Of a stretch of 64,000 bases of DNA, positions 17,393-25,998 are shown piece after piece. The notes below the pieces were generated by a model, which did not search any database, was not told the origin of the DNA, and saw only the letters and a program-made list of their open reading frames with translations. The position numbers and the translations under genes were made by a program. The DNA comes from Pelosinus propionicus DSM 13327 (GTDB lineage Bacteria; Bacillota; Negativicutes; DSM-13327). The stretch spans positions 109,668 through 173,667 of the forward strand of contig NZ_FOTS01000003.1 in assembly GCF_900114615.1 (NCBI RefSeq), written 5' to 3'. The stretch's first letter is position 1, and every line of letters begins with the position of its first letter.

Positions 17393-18634
17393 TTAAGCTT
17401 GTCCTAAATAAGCTTTCTGTTCATTTGATAAGGCATCGATTGAAATACCTAAAGCATGTAATTTAAGTCTAGCAACTTCAGAATTAACGTCATCAGGTAA
17501 ATTATATACTTCATTTTTCATGTCCTTATGATTTTCTAAAATATGCAATACTGCCAATGCCTGCATAGCAAAAGATAAATCCATAATTTCAGTAGGGTGT
17601 CCATCACCAGCAGCAAGATTAACCAAACGCCCTTCAGCTAATAAATATATCTTACGATCATCGTTCATAACAAATACTTCAATATTTTTACGCACTGTCC
17701 GCCGAGAAACTGCTACTTCTGCAAGTTCATCTTTATTAATTTCAAGATCAAAATGACCTGCATTAGCCAAAACGGCTCCAGATTTCATAACAGCAATATG
17801 CTCGCCACGAATAACATGTTTACAACCTGTCAAAGTCACAAAAATATCACCATACTTTGCGGCTTCCCCCATGGTCATTACCCTAAAGCCATCGTATACG
17901 GCTTCAATTGCTTTTATAGGATCAATTTCTGTAACAATTACATTTGCACCTAATCCTTTGGCACGCATTGCTACACCTTTGCCGCACCAGCCGTATCCAG
18001 CAACTACAACGGTTTTACCTGTGACAGTAAGATTAGTCGTACGCATAATACCATCCCAAGTTGATTGACCTGTACCATAGCGATTATCAAATAAATACTT
18101 ACAATATGCGTCATTTACAGCTATCATAGGAAACTTCAAACGTCCCTCGGCTGCTAAGGATTTTAAACGTATAACACCGGTTGTGGTCTCTTCAGATCCA
18201 CCCAAAATATTTGACAGCAACTCACTTCTCTCACCATGAAGCAATGATACTAAATCACCTCCATCATCAACAATGATATCCGGTTTAGTATCTAAAGCTT
18301 TATGTAAAAACTTCTCATACTCTTCGGTGGTGGTATTATACCAGGCAAAAACCTTAATGCCTTCTTCCACTAAAGCGGCCGCTACATCATCTTGAGTCGA
18401 TAATGGATTACTTCCAGTTACGGCAACATTTGCTCCTGCATTTTTTAAAACTAAGGCTAAATAAGCGGTCTTAGCTTCTAAATGCATAGTTATAACTACA
18501 TTCTTACCATTTAAAGGTTTATTTTTTGACAAATCCTCATTTAATACATTCAACACAGGCATAAATTCTTTAACCCAACTAATTTTATCATGACCTTGTG
18601 GTGCTAATTTTATATCTCGAATAATTGATTCCAT
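17393..18634 (-). CDS. ahcY: Adenosylhomocysteinase (S-adenosylhomocysteine hydrolase)
   Basis: AhcY splits SAH into adenosine and homocysteine with tightly bound NAD+. From the ATG at 18632-18634 it is 413 residues, normal for bacterial forms. The NAD-binding motif GYGWCGKG lies near 210, the substrate-contact block NDAYCKYLFDNRYGTGQS near 175, and the MNDDRKIYLLAEGRLVNLA segment near 335. The frame extends upstream, but AAAGGAG precedes this ATG, and the mtnA stop codon ends one base before it, so translation is coupled. The gene works with mtnP, mtnA and mtaD to clear by-products of SAM use. Confidence 0.95.
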   Translation of the reverse strand: MESIIRDIKLAPQGHDKISWVKEFMPVLNVLNEDLSKNKPLNGKNVVITMHLEAKTAYLALVLKNAGANVAVTGSNPLSTQDDVAAALVEEGIKVFAWYNTTTEEYEKFLHKALDTKPDIIVDDGGDLVSLLHGERSELLSNILGGSEETTTGVIRLKSLAAEGRLKFPMIAVNDAYCKYLFDNRYGTGQSTWDGIMRTTNLTVTGKTVVVAGYGWCGKGVAMRAKGLGANVIVTEIDPIKAIEAVYDGFRVMTMGEAAKYGDIFVTLTGCKHVIRGEHIAVMKSGAVLANAGHFDLEINKDELAEVAVSRRTVRKNIEVFVMNDDRKIYLLAEGRLVNLAAGDGHPTEIMDLSFAMQALAVLHILENHKDMKNEVYNLPDDVNSEVARLKLHALGISIDALSNEQKAYLGQA

Positions 18635-18635
18635 T

Positions 18636-19697
18636 TTACAGCACTCCTTTAATTTTTTGTTGTAATGCAATAATTTTTTCATGCTGGGGTTGTTCAAGTA
18701 CACCATATTCCGTTATAATTGCTGAAATTAAGGAATTGGGTGTAACATCAAATGCAGGATTAAAAACATCTACGCCTTCTGGCGCTGTCAGAACTCCAGC
18801 AAACTGGGCTACCTCATCAGCATGTCTTTCTTCAATGGGAATATCCAGTCCACTGTCCATAGTAAAATCAAAAGTAGAAACAGGAGCAGCCACGTAAAAA
18901 GGTATATTATGTTCTTTGGCCAATACTGCCAGGCTATAAGTGCCAATTTTATTCGCCACATCACCATTCAAAGTAATTCTATCGGCTCCAACGATAACAG
19001 CCTGTATCATATTTTTGTTCATGACCCAGCCTGCCATATTATCTGTAATTAGAGTAACTGGAATATTTTCCTGCATCAATTCCCATGCTGTCAAACGAGC
19101 CCCCTGAAGTAATGGCCTAGTTTCATCAGCAAATACCCGTGTAATCTTCCCTTCAGCGAAGGCTTGGCGAATTACTCCTAGAGCAGTCCCAAAACCAACA
19201 GTCGCTAAAGCTCCAGCATTGCAATGGGTCAAAATTGATACGGGATCCTTGAATAACTGCGCACCATACTGAGAAATCTTATGATTAATAGCACAATCTT
19301 CACTGGAAATGTAAATGGCCTCTTTTTCTAAATCCTTTATCAAATCAATCGTATCTTTGTCAGGATTCGCTTTATGAATAATAGACATCATTCTCTCAAT
19401 TGCCCAAAATAGATTCACAGCAGTAGGTCTCGTTTGTCGCAATTCTTCAGCCACTCTTTCGATACTGGTCCTAAATTCAGGATCATTGCAAAGCTCCCTT
19501 GCTCCAAGAACCAGACCAAATGCAGCCGCAGCTCCAATAGCAGGAGCTCCGCGGACTTCTAACCTTTTTATTGCTTGCGCTACTCTTTGAAAGTTATGGC
19601 ATTCAATAAATTCAATACGATTAGGCAACAGGGTTTGATCTAATAACCACAACGTACTATTTTTCCACTCTATTGTCTGCAACAAATTTATCACCAC
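18636..19697 (-). CDS. mtnA: Methylthioribose-1-phosphate isomerase MtnA
   Basis: MtnA isomerises 5-methylthioribose-1-phosphate to methylthioribulose-1-phosphate, the step after MtnP. The roughly 350 residues show the family blocks RGAPAIGAAAAFG near 49, THCNAGALATVG near 157 with the catalytic Cys, and VIVGADRITLNGDVANKIG near 233 with the catalytic Asp. The start is uncertain: a tandem GTG at 19697 has a poor site, whereas a TTG at 19682 follows GGTGAT and gives the standard MQTIEW N-terminus. It is packed between mtnP (3-base gap) and ahcY (1-base gap). Confidence 0.95.
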   Translation of the reverse strand: MVINLLQTIEWKNSTLWLLDQTLLPNRIEFIECHNFQRVAQAIKRLEVRGAPAIGAAAAFGLVLGARELCNDPEFRTSIERVAEELRQTRPTAVNLFWAIERMMSIIHKANPDKDTIDLIKDLEKEAIYISSEDCAINHKISQYGAQLFKDPVSILTHCNAGALATVGFGTALGVIRQAFAEGKITRVFADETRPLLQGARLTAWELMQENIPVTLITDNMAGWVMNKNMIQAVIVGADRITLNGDVANKIGTYSLAVLAKEHNIPFYVAAPVSTFDFTMDSGLDIPIEERHADEVAQFAGVLTAPEGVDVFNPAFDVTPNSLISAIITEYGVLEQPQHEKIIALQQKIKGVL

Positions 19698-19700
19698 TCT

Positions 19701-20495
19701 TTATAATTTAAAACCACCATATTCTTTTAAAGCTTGTTGGCAGCTACAATCAACTTTAAAATCAATACATTGTATAGTATTCATAAGCACTTTTTTTAGT
19801 TTTTCTGTATTCGCATTCATAACGTGAATCACTTCGCCATAGGTTAAAGGCTGGGATGAAATACCTGCTGCATAGTTTGTTACCATAGCAATAGTTGCAT
19901 AGCACATCTCAGCTTCACGAGCCAATACCACTTCCGGCACATTAGTCATCCCCACCAAATGGCCACCAAACTTAGCGAACATACGAATTTCAGCTGGTGT
20001 TTCAAATCGTGGTCCTTCAGTACAAACGTACGTTCCATAATTATGAACCACAATGCCATTCTCTTGAGCAACTACTAGTAATTTTTTTCTTAAATCAGAG
20101 CAATAAGGTATTGTTAAATCCACGTGAATTACTTTTCTTTTTCCACCTTCATAAAAAGTACTTTTCCTATTTTTGGTAAAGTCAATGAATTGATCGATTA
20201 AAACAAAATCCCCTAACTTCATATCTAAATTCAAAGAGCCTACAGCAGCTGTTGCTAAAATCATTTTAACACCAATTTTTTTCATAGCCCAAATATTGGC
20301 TTGATAATTGATTAAATGTGGCGCAATGGAATGCTTGCTGCCATGTCGGGGAATAAAAACGATACTCTTTCCTGCAAAATCACCAACTTTATAAGACACT
20401 GTGCCATAAGGCGTTAGGACTTCATCTTGCTGTACATTTTCTAAGATATTAGGATCATATACTCCAGTCCCACCAATAATTCCTATATGTATCAT
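19701..20495 (-). CDS. mtnP: S-methyl-5'-thioadenosine phosphorylase MtnP
   Basis: MtnP phosphorolyses MTA to adenine and 5-methylthioribose-1-phosphate. With the ATG at 20493-20495 (GGTGAG upstream) it has 264 residues and the normal start MIHIGIIGGTGVYD. Phosphate-site motifs GGTG and FIPRHGSKH (near 58), the CTEGPRFETPAEI block near 165 and the MTNVPEV motif near 188 place it in the MTA phosphorylase branch rather than the purine nucleoside phosphorylases. It is the second gene of the block, directly before mtnA. Confidence 0.94.
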   Translation of the reverse strand: MIHIGIIGGTGVYDPNILENVQQDEVLTPYGTVSYKVGDFAGKSIVFIPRHGSKHSIAPHLINYQANIWAMKKIGVKMILATAAVGSLNLDMKLGDFVLIDQFIDFTKNRKSTFYEGGKRKVIHVDLTIPYCSDLRKKLLVVAQENGIVVHNYGTYVCTEGPRFETPAEIRMFAKFGGHLVGMTNVPEVVLAREAEMCYATIAMVTNYAAGISSQPLTYGEVIHVMNANTEKLKKVLMNTIQCIDFKVDCSCQQALKEYGGFKL

Positions 20496-20577
20496 ATTCT
20501 CACCAACCATTTCAATGTAGCTTACTTCCATCTCTATTGTACTATATAGTGGGCTTTATAATAAACTACTAAATTTA

Positions 20578-21216
20578 TTAAATGCCGCAAATAGCTAATA
20601 ACTCATGCATATTCTCTAGAGTGAAATCTGGTACTTCATGTAAAATCGTCTTCCATGATACGCGAGTCCAACGAACAGCAACGGTCTTTACACCAGCTCG
20701 TCTAGCACTGATTAAATCAAACGGACTGTCACCTACCATCAGACATTCTTCAGGTTTCATCTCTAATTGAAATAGAGCCTTCTGAATTGGTTCCGGGTGA
20801 GGCTTATGATTTTGACACTGATCTGATCCAATAATTATAGGGAAATAATGATCTAAATTAAATAATTTTAATCCACGTAGTGCTGTTTTCTTTGTCTTTG
20901 AAGTAACAATAACCGTCATAATACCAGCTTCATGCAATGATTGAATTGTTTCGGTTACACCACTAAAGATTTTAGTCATTTGATCATGATGAACTAAGTT
21001 GAACTCTCTAAAACTCTGAATTGATTCCTCAACTTTATCCGGTGCAAAATGTTCTATTGCACTCCTTAGTGTTTTTCCAAAAAATGCATGAATCTCCAAA
21101 GGAGTAAGTTCCCTGTTGCAATGTTTTTGAAAAGTATGTCTAAATGCACTGATAATTAGATCTGATGTATCAAGAACTGTACCATCTAGATCAAATAAAA
21201 CTGCTTTATATATCAA
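20578..21216 (-). CDS. HAD-superfamily phosphatase, PpaX/Gph-like
   Basis: This is a 212-residue HAD hydrolase of subclass I: DLDGTVLDTS (motif I) near residue 8, VTSKTKK (motif II, Ser/Thr-Lys) near 105, and MVGDSPFDLISA (motif IV) near 165. Length and sequence fit pyrophosphatase PpaX or phosphoglycolate phosphatase; the two cannot be separated by eye. The best start is a TTG at 21214-21216 with GGGGG upstream; upstream codons have no site. Its place directly before mtnP suggests cotranscription with the MTA block. It could dephosphorylate a pathway by-product, but that is inference. Confidence 0.85.
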   Translation of the reverse strand: MIYKAVLFDLDGTVLDTSDLIISAFRHTFQKHCNRELTPLEIHAFFGKTLRSAIEHFAPDKVEESIQSFREFNLVHHDQMTKIFSGVTETIQSLHEAGIMTVIVTSKTKKTALRGLKLFNLDHYFPIIIGSDQCQNHKPHPEPIQKALFQLEMKPEECLMVGDSPFDLISARRAGVKTVAVRWTRVSWKTILHEVPDFTLENMHELLAICGI

Positions 21217-21256
21217 TTCAGTAGCCCCCAAGCACAATTTATATTTGTATACACGA

Positions 21257-21287
21257 AAAGAAAAAGAGGCTTAAAGCCTCAAAAAAT
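21257..21287 (-). terminator. Terminator after the TIGR04086 membrane gene
   Basis: A 6-bp GAGGCT/AGCCTC stem with a 3-base loop, flanked by A- and T-runs, can stop transcription in both directions. Confidence 0.8.
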
Positions 21288-21311
21288 ACATTTTAGATTT
21301 CACAAAAGTTA

Positions 21312-21725
21312 TTACAAATTCACACCCACTAAACCACCTAGTATTCCTACTGCAATTCCAGCCATAAATTTATTGGCTAATACAAAAAGCGAAATAGACT
21401 CTTGGCTAATTTCCATTCCAATACCTACAGAGAGTAAAACATAGATGATCCCAATTATAACACCTATGATTAAGCCTTTAGAATCAGCTTGTTTCGTAGC
21501 ATATACACTGCCAATAAAAATACTAACCATAGTTACTCCAACCATAACGTATTGCATGTAATAATCAATGTATGTATTTTCGGTAACTAAACTAATAATA
21601 GATAAAAACAAAGTTAAAACTAACGAAACAATTATACTGACAAAAAAACCTTTCCCTATCAAAATCGCTGTTCCCGGTCCCTTGGGTGTGGTATTAAAAC
21701 GTGTCTTACCAATACGTTTAGACAC
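21312..21725 (-). CDS. TIGR04086 family membrane protein (YrzE-like)
   Basis: The 137-residue protein has a basic N-terminus (about 20 residues) and four predicted membrane helices at about 24-46, 58-77, 84-103 and 111-135, with Gly-rich faces. This is the pattern of the TIGR04086 family found beside various genes in spore-forming Firmicutes. No activity is known. It is a single-gene unit ending in a strong terminator. Confidence 0.75.
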   Translation of the reverse strand: MSKRIGKTRFNTTPKGPGTAILIGKGFFVSIIVSLVLTLFLSIISLVTENTYIDYYMQYVMVGVTMVSIFIGSVYATKQADSKGLIIGVIIGIIYVLLSVGIGMEISQESISLFVLANKFMAGIAVGILGGLVGVNL

Positions 21726-21865
21726 AGAAATTCCCCTCCCTCAAGTAGGTATTACTAGATTGTTTATTGTAAAATATGCATTATACAAGTAATTAATACC
21801 AATATTTATATATTTTTTTAAACTATTTCAATTTTGCAGAAAAGCTAATTATTGTATTCGATCTA

Positions 21866-22621
21866 TTACAACTTCCAACTTTTTAGTGTTTCCATAATCC
21901 CATAATTAGTCAGATCAAAATGAATAGGAGTAACTGAGATTTTGGACTTATTGATCGCGACAATATCACTATCCGCATCGTTTACATTCTCTACAACTTC
22001 TCCCCCCATCCAATAATATGTTCGCCCTCTGGGATCAAGGCGAGGCTCAAAAACATTTGCATACTGCCTTACTCCCAGCTTGGTAATCGCTACTCCATCA
22101 ATCTGCTCTGTAGAAAGAGCAGGTACATTTACATTTAGTAAAGTATTAGAAGGCAATGAGCGTTGAAAAATATCTTGCAGTAACTTTGCTGTAAATTCAG
22201 CTGCAGGTCTAAAATCGGAGGATTTCCAAGAATCAAGTGAAACTGCCACTGATGGTATCCCATGCAAAGATCCTTCGATTGCAGCGCTTACTGTTCCCGA
22301 ATATAATACATCAGTGCCCAGATTAGGTCCATGATTAATTCCAGACACCACAAAATCAGGCGTTGTACTGACTAAAGTTTCAATGGCTATCTTCACACAG
22401 TCTGCAGGAGTACCACCAATACGCCAACCACAAAGCCTGGAATCACTAGCACAATATTTATCTACTCGTATAGGACTATGTACCGTAATTGCTTGGCTAG
22501 CAGCACTTCGCTCTGCATCAGGTGCAACTACCACAACTTCGCCTATTTTTAAAAGTTCTTGCCAAAGAACCTGAATTCCAGTCGCATCAATTCCATCATC
22601 ATTAGTTAATAAAATACGCAA
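21866..22621 (-). CDS. surE: 5'/3'-nucleotidase SurE
   Basis: SurE is a divalent-metal nucleoside monophosphate phosphatase. The 251-residue protein has the metal-binding start RILLTNDDGID, DAERSAASQAIT near 36, GTPADCVKIA near 77 and SGINHGPNLGTDVLYSGTV near 95, with all ligands present. The best start is the TTG at 22619-22621 after GGGAGG; the longer frame upstream overlaps queE and is unlikely to be used. It follows queE by 13 bases and is the last gene of a queD-queE-surE unit. Confidence 0.94.
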   Translation of the reverse strand: MRILLTNDDGIDATGIQVLWQELLKIGEVVVVAPDAERSAASQAITVHSPIRVDKYCASDSRLCGWRIGGTPADCVKIAIETLVSTTPDFVVSGINHGPNLGTDVLYSGTVSAAIEGSLHGIPSVAVSLDSWKSSDFRPAAEFTAKLLQDIFQRSLPSNTLLNVNVPALSTEQIDGVAITKLGVRQYANVFEPRLDPRGRTYYWMGGEVVENVNDADSDIVAINKSKISVTPIHFDLTNYGIMETLKSWKL

Positions 22622-22634
22622 ACTGATTCCTCCC

Positions 22635-23372
22635 TTATAATTGCCCCATAAATTTATGAGTTTGCGGAATGACCCGTACATCTGAAAGAAGCATAAGCGC
22701 TCGTTCTTGCCACAACAACATCATATCCGGAGTAGCGCCCTCACAATCATAAATGGGAGTCACTGGCTGTATGATTAAGGGAATCTTTTGATCAATTGCC
22801 GCAATTAACTCTACCGCTTTTTGAAATTCGATTCTATTCGTTTTACCTGTAACTACTATCTTTACAAAAGTATTGCACGCATTAGCTAAGGAAAGGAAGT
22901 GCCTATGTTGTTTCCACACATCTTGATGAATAATACTAGGTAACTTAATATCCATACTAATAATATGAGTATGAGGCAATACCAATTTTAATTTTTCTGG
23001 CAATGTACCATTCGTCTCTAAATAGATACGCCCTTTGATATGCGGCAGAAGTTGAGCGATTCCTTCAGCTTGGCACAGAGGCTCACCACCTGTGAAACTA
23101 ACTGAATGATGTGGTACTATCAATAAATTATTTATATAATCTGCTAGATCTAAGATTGAAATTGGATTAGTTACCTTTTTAAAATCACGCTTTCCAGCAG
23201 TCATTTCAATTTGACCTTCTATTACATTTGTTCTAGATGAAGGTGTATCACAAAAATCACACTCTAAATTGCAGCCAGCCAAACGTACAAATATTTGACG
23301 ATAACCAACAAATGTTCCCTCCCCTTGAATAGAAGAAAAAACTTCGACAATATTCAACTCGTGAGATATCAT
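22635..23372 (-). CDS. queE: 7-carboxy-7-deazaguanine synthase QueE
   Basis: QueE is a radical-SAM enzyme that converts 6-carboxytetrahydropterin to 7-carboxy-7-deazaguanine in queuosine biosynthesis. The 245 residues include the substrate-contact segment SIQGEGTFVGYRQIFVRLAG and the cluster motif CNLECDFCD near 34. That motif has the usual C-X3-C-X2-C spacing, followed by SFTGGEPL near 93. The start overlaps the queD stop (TAATG). QueC and the other queuosine genes are not in the window. Confidence 0.95.
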   Translation of the reverse strand: MISHELNIVEVFSSIQGEGTFVGYRQIFVRLAGCNLECDFCDTPSSRTNVIEGQIEMTAGKRDFKKVTNPISILDLADYINNLLIVPHHSVSFTGGEPLCQAEGIAQLLPHIKGRIYLETNGTLPEKLKLVLPHTHIISMDIKLPSIIHQDVWKQHRHFLSLANACNTFVKIVVTGKTNRIEFQKAVELIAAIDQKIPLIIQPVTPIYDCEGATPDMMLLWQERALMLLSDVRVIPQTHKFMGQL

Positions 23373-23749
23373 TAGGCCTCCTGACTATATGCAGCTGCAG
23401 AATTAGGTGATTCCCATAATTTAATAGAACGCAATTTAACATTCTCATCAAAGATCGGAGTTTTAATTAATTCGTCATATATATATTTTGCAAGGTTTTC
23501 TGCCGTAGGATTTATTCTGCAAAAAGGTTCGATTTCATTAAGATAATAATGATCTAAATTTACCATAATACCATTTATCGCCGCTTTCAAGTCAACAAAA
23601 TCAACTAGCATCCCTAATTCATTTAATTGGCAACCATATATATTTACTTCTACTTTCCAATTGTGCCCGTGTAGTCGATTACACTTTCCTGGATAATTCC
23701 GAATACAATGAGCAGCTTCAAAATTCACTGCAATTGTCAACTCAAACAT
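23372..23749 (-). CDS. queD: 6-carboxy-5,6,7,8-tetrahydropterin synthase QueD
   Basis: QueD converts dihydroneopterin triphosphate to 6-carboxytetrahydropterin, the substrate of QueE. The 125 residues have the zinc histidines in NFEAAHCI near residue 13 and in LHGHNW near 26, and Glu in the C-terminal KLWESPNS. The ATG at 23747-23749 follows GGGGGTTAGG; a longer frame to 23767 has no better site. The overlap of its stop with queE's start shows coupling. No preQ1 riboswitch fold is seen upstream. Confidence 0.95.
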   Translation of the reverse strand: MFELTIAVNFEAAHCIRNYPGKCNRLHGHNWKVEVNIYGCQLNELGMLVDFVDLKAAINGIMVNLDHYYLNEIEPFCRINPTAENLAKYIYDELIKTPIFDENVKLRSIKLWESPNSAAAYSQEA

Positions 23750-23801
23750 ACCTAACCCCCTATACATCCTTATAATATAAATTCTTATCTATCTTATTTT
23801 G

Positions 23802-23834
23802 TGAAAAAAGATGAGTATATACTCATCTTTTATT
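23802..23834 (-). terminator. Terminator overlapping the glycosyltransferase stop codon
   Basis: A 13-bp perfect palindromic stem centred at 23818/23819, flanked by A- and T-runs, so it can serve the glycosyltransferase gene on the minus strand. It contains that gene's stop codon. Confidence 0.8.
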
Positions 23835-25113
23835 TAACAGCTTGCTTACTTAAAAAATCTTCCTTGCTAAATTCATTTTTTTGAGTTAACAATACATCTT
23901 TATAACTAATACTGCGAGTATGCTGAGTATGGCTCCACTCCCGATCATTACGGTGGAAGAAGCCTAAAATAGTAATCGGTATCCAACTATATACAAACAA
24001 TGGATAGAATATTAAATACCACCATGATTTCCCTTTCGCACCAATCATCCATAAGATCATTACAGGGAATAAGTATTGTCCAACACCTATTGCTGTCATA
24101 ACTTCTACAGGTAATATTTTATTTATAATATTAGTATAAAAGGGAACAATGGTATAAATATAACTCATTAACACAAAACTTGTTGATAAGATTAAAAAAT
24201 ATGGTTGAAATAGATGCAATACACCATCTAAAATTCTAATATCACGTTGTTTGATTCCCTCATATAGCATGCTGGGGATATACCTGCCTGCTATATCAAA
24301 ATGCCCTTGTGCCCATCGCTTTCGTTGACGCCATGACTGTTCAAAGGTTAAAGGTTTTTCATCATATACAATAGCATCATGAGCCCAAGTGGTTGGGATA
24401 CCTTTCAATAATACCTTCATCGTAAATTCCATATCTTCAGTAAGACAAGTGGCTCCCCAACCAAATTTTCGTAGCACATCTGTAGAAATACACATGCCAG
24501 TGCCGCCAAGGACACTTGACAAGCCTATATTATATTTAGCTAAATGCCAAATGTGATTTACAACCCAGAAAGAAATAGCAAATGTGCCAGCGATCCATGT
24601 ATCATGAGGATTTTTAGAATCCAAATAACCCTGAATCACTTTCTCACCTTTACATAAACGATTATTCATTTCTAAAAGAAAATTTTGATCCACCAAATTA
24701 TCTGCATCAAATATTACTACACTATCATAATTACGCTCTAGTTTAAATAATTTTGCAAACATCCATTCCATGGCATAACCTTTACCACGCTGTTCCAAAC
24801 AAAAACGTTCAAAAACGATCGCACCTGCATCACGAGCAATTTCAGCTGTATTATCCTTACAATTGTCTGCCACTACAAAAATATCATATAACTCGCGAGG
24901 ATACTTTAAGACATGGAGGTTTTCTACCAATTGACCTATTACTTGTTCTTCGTTATGTGCCGCTACAATAATAGCAAAACTATTTTGGGGCGTCATAATT
25001 TTCTTCTCTTTGCGGCGCCAAATACCAAAAAAAGCAATAATAAAATAATATAAAGTAAAGAATACAATAATGAGCTGTAATGGAATCATAATATAGTCAA
25101 AAATATAATTCAT
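23830..25113 (-). CDS. Membrane family 2 glycosyltransferase (processive type)
   Basis: The 427-residue protein has an N-terminal membrane helix at about 10-32, a GT2 catalytic domain (IIVAAHNEE near 49, DADNLVDQ near 140, TEDMEF near 225 and QRKRWAQGH near 265) and about four C-terminal membrane helices from 290 to 395. The D, DxD, TED and QxxRW motifs are those of processive cellulose/chitin/poly-GlcNAc synthases. The product is not known. It lies between queD and pssA with terminators on both sides, so it is a single-gene unit. Confidence 0.88.
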   Translation of the reverse strand: MNYIFDYIMIPLQLIIVFFTLYYFIIAFFGIWRRKEKKIMTPQNSFAIIVAAHNEEQVIGQLVENLHVLKYPRELYDIFVVADNCKDNTAEIARDAGAIVFERFCLEQRGKGYAMEWMFAKLFKLERNYDSVVIFDADNLVDQNFLLEMNNRLCKGEKVIQGYLDSKNPHDTWIAGTFAISFWVVNHIWHLAKYNIGLSSVLGGTGMCISTDVLRKFGWGATCLTEDMEFTMKVLLKGIPTTWAHDAIVYDEKPLTFEQSWRQRKRWAQGHFDIAGRYIPSMLYEGIKQRDIRILDGVLHLFQPYFLILSTSFVLMSYIYTIVPFYTNIINKILPVEVMTAIGVGQYLFPVMILWMIGAKGKSWWYLIFYPLFVYSWIPITILGFFHRNDREWSHTQHTRSISYKDVLLTQKNEFSKEDFLSKQAVK

Positions 25114-25264
25114 GGATTTATCTCCTTTAAAAGCCTGTTTTTGAAGTATATCTAAATAGACTTCAACTTAAAACACAAATAACATTCTAATTCTAACTTT
25201 ACTAAATTGTCAAGATATCGTTATTTAAAACACATTAATTGATGCATAATATCTTTTGAAATTA

Positions 25265-25306
25265 CAAAAAAATAAGCATCCAATAATCAGGATACAATTA
25301 TTTTTT
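25265..25306 (-). terminator. Terminator after pssA
   Basis: An imperfect stem between 25271-25281 and 25290-25300, with T-runs at both ends, lies just past the pssA stop. Confidence 0.6.
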
Positions 25307-25320
25307 CTTAGTACCTACTA

Positions 25321-25998
25321 CTACGTAGCAGTGTTATAATCAAATAACCCAAATACAGTATTTAATATCCCAAATAAAGCATATGCAAAAAATGGTGTAA
25401 ATAAAACAGCATCTTTCGTAATAAATAGTATATAACCAGCTACAAGTATTGTTATGATTACAGGAATAATCCTTATTTTTTCACCTTTGCCTTTAAAATC
25501 AGGATATTTAATAGTACTAACCATTAAATATCCGAAAATAGTAACTAAGATTGGAAATATCCAACCAACCGGCTTAATTCCGAGCATAACAAAAGTAGCG
25601 ACAACACAGCCAGCAGCAGGAATGGGCAATCCCATAAAATAACCTTTTACAGTAGCGGTATTAACATTAAAACGAGCCAAGCGCAATGCTCCGCAAGTTG
25701 CAAAGAATGCAGCTACAACAGATCCTATAATGCCAAAATCTTTTAATAAGAAAGCATAAGCTAAAATAGCAGGAGCTGCACCAAATGATACCAAGTCACA
25801 TAATGAATCCAATTCCTTACCAAATTCACTACTTACATTTAAATATCTAGCAACTCTACCATCTAATCCATCACTAATCATCGCAGCAACTATAAATAAC
25901 GCCGCTTGATAAAATTCACTATGAAAGGTAGAAATAATAGCAAACATGCCTAATACTAAGTTTAATGCTGTTAACGCATTGGGAATAACGCTTCTCAT
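25321..25998 (-). CDS. pssA: CDP-diacylglycerol-serine O-phosphatidyltransferase
   Basis: PssA makes phosphatidylserine from CDP-diacylglycerol and serine. The 225-residue integral membrane protein has the CDP-alcohol phosphotransferase signature, DGLDGRVAR near 43 followed by ELDSLCD near 63, giving the full D-G-D-G-A-R-G-D-D pattern, and about six further hydrophobic helices. Its start overlaps the psd stop (ATGA). The pair therefore makes phosphatidylethanolamine. Confidence 0.93.
   Translation of the reverse strand: MRSVIPNALTALNLVLGMFAIISTFHSEFYQAALFIVAAMISDGLDGRVARYLNVSSEFGKELDSLCDLVSFGAAPAILAYAFLLKDFGIIGSVVAAFFATCGALRLARFNVNTATVKGYFMGLPIPAAGCVVATFVMLGIKPVGWIFPILVTIFGYLMVSTIKYPDFKGKGEKIRIIPVIITILVAGYILFITKDAVLFTPFFAYALFGILNTVFGLFDYNTAT

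Noticed and set aside
21217..21256. SAM/SAH riboswitch before the MTA/SAH recycling block
   Set aside because: The upstream space is about 40 bases before a terminator, too short for either aptamer.
23750..23801. preQ1 riboswitch before queD
   Set aside because: The leader is short and AT-rich with no pseudoknot-like pairing or the conserved aptamer bases.
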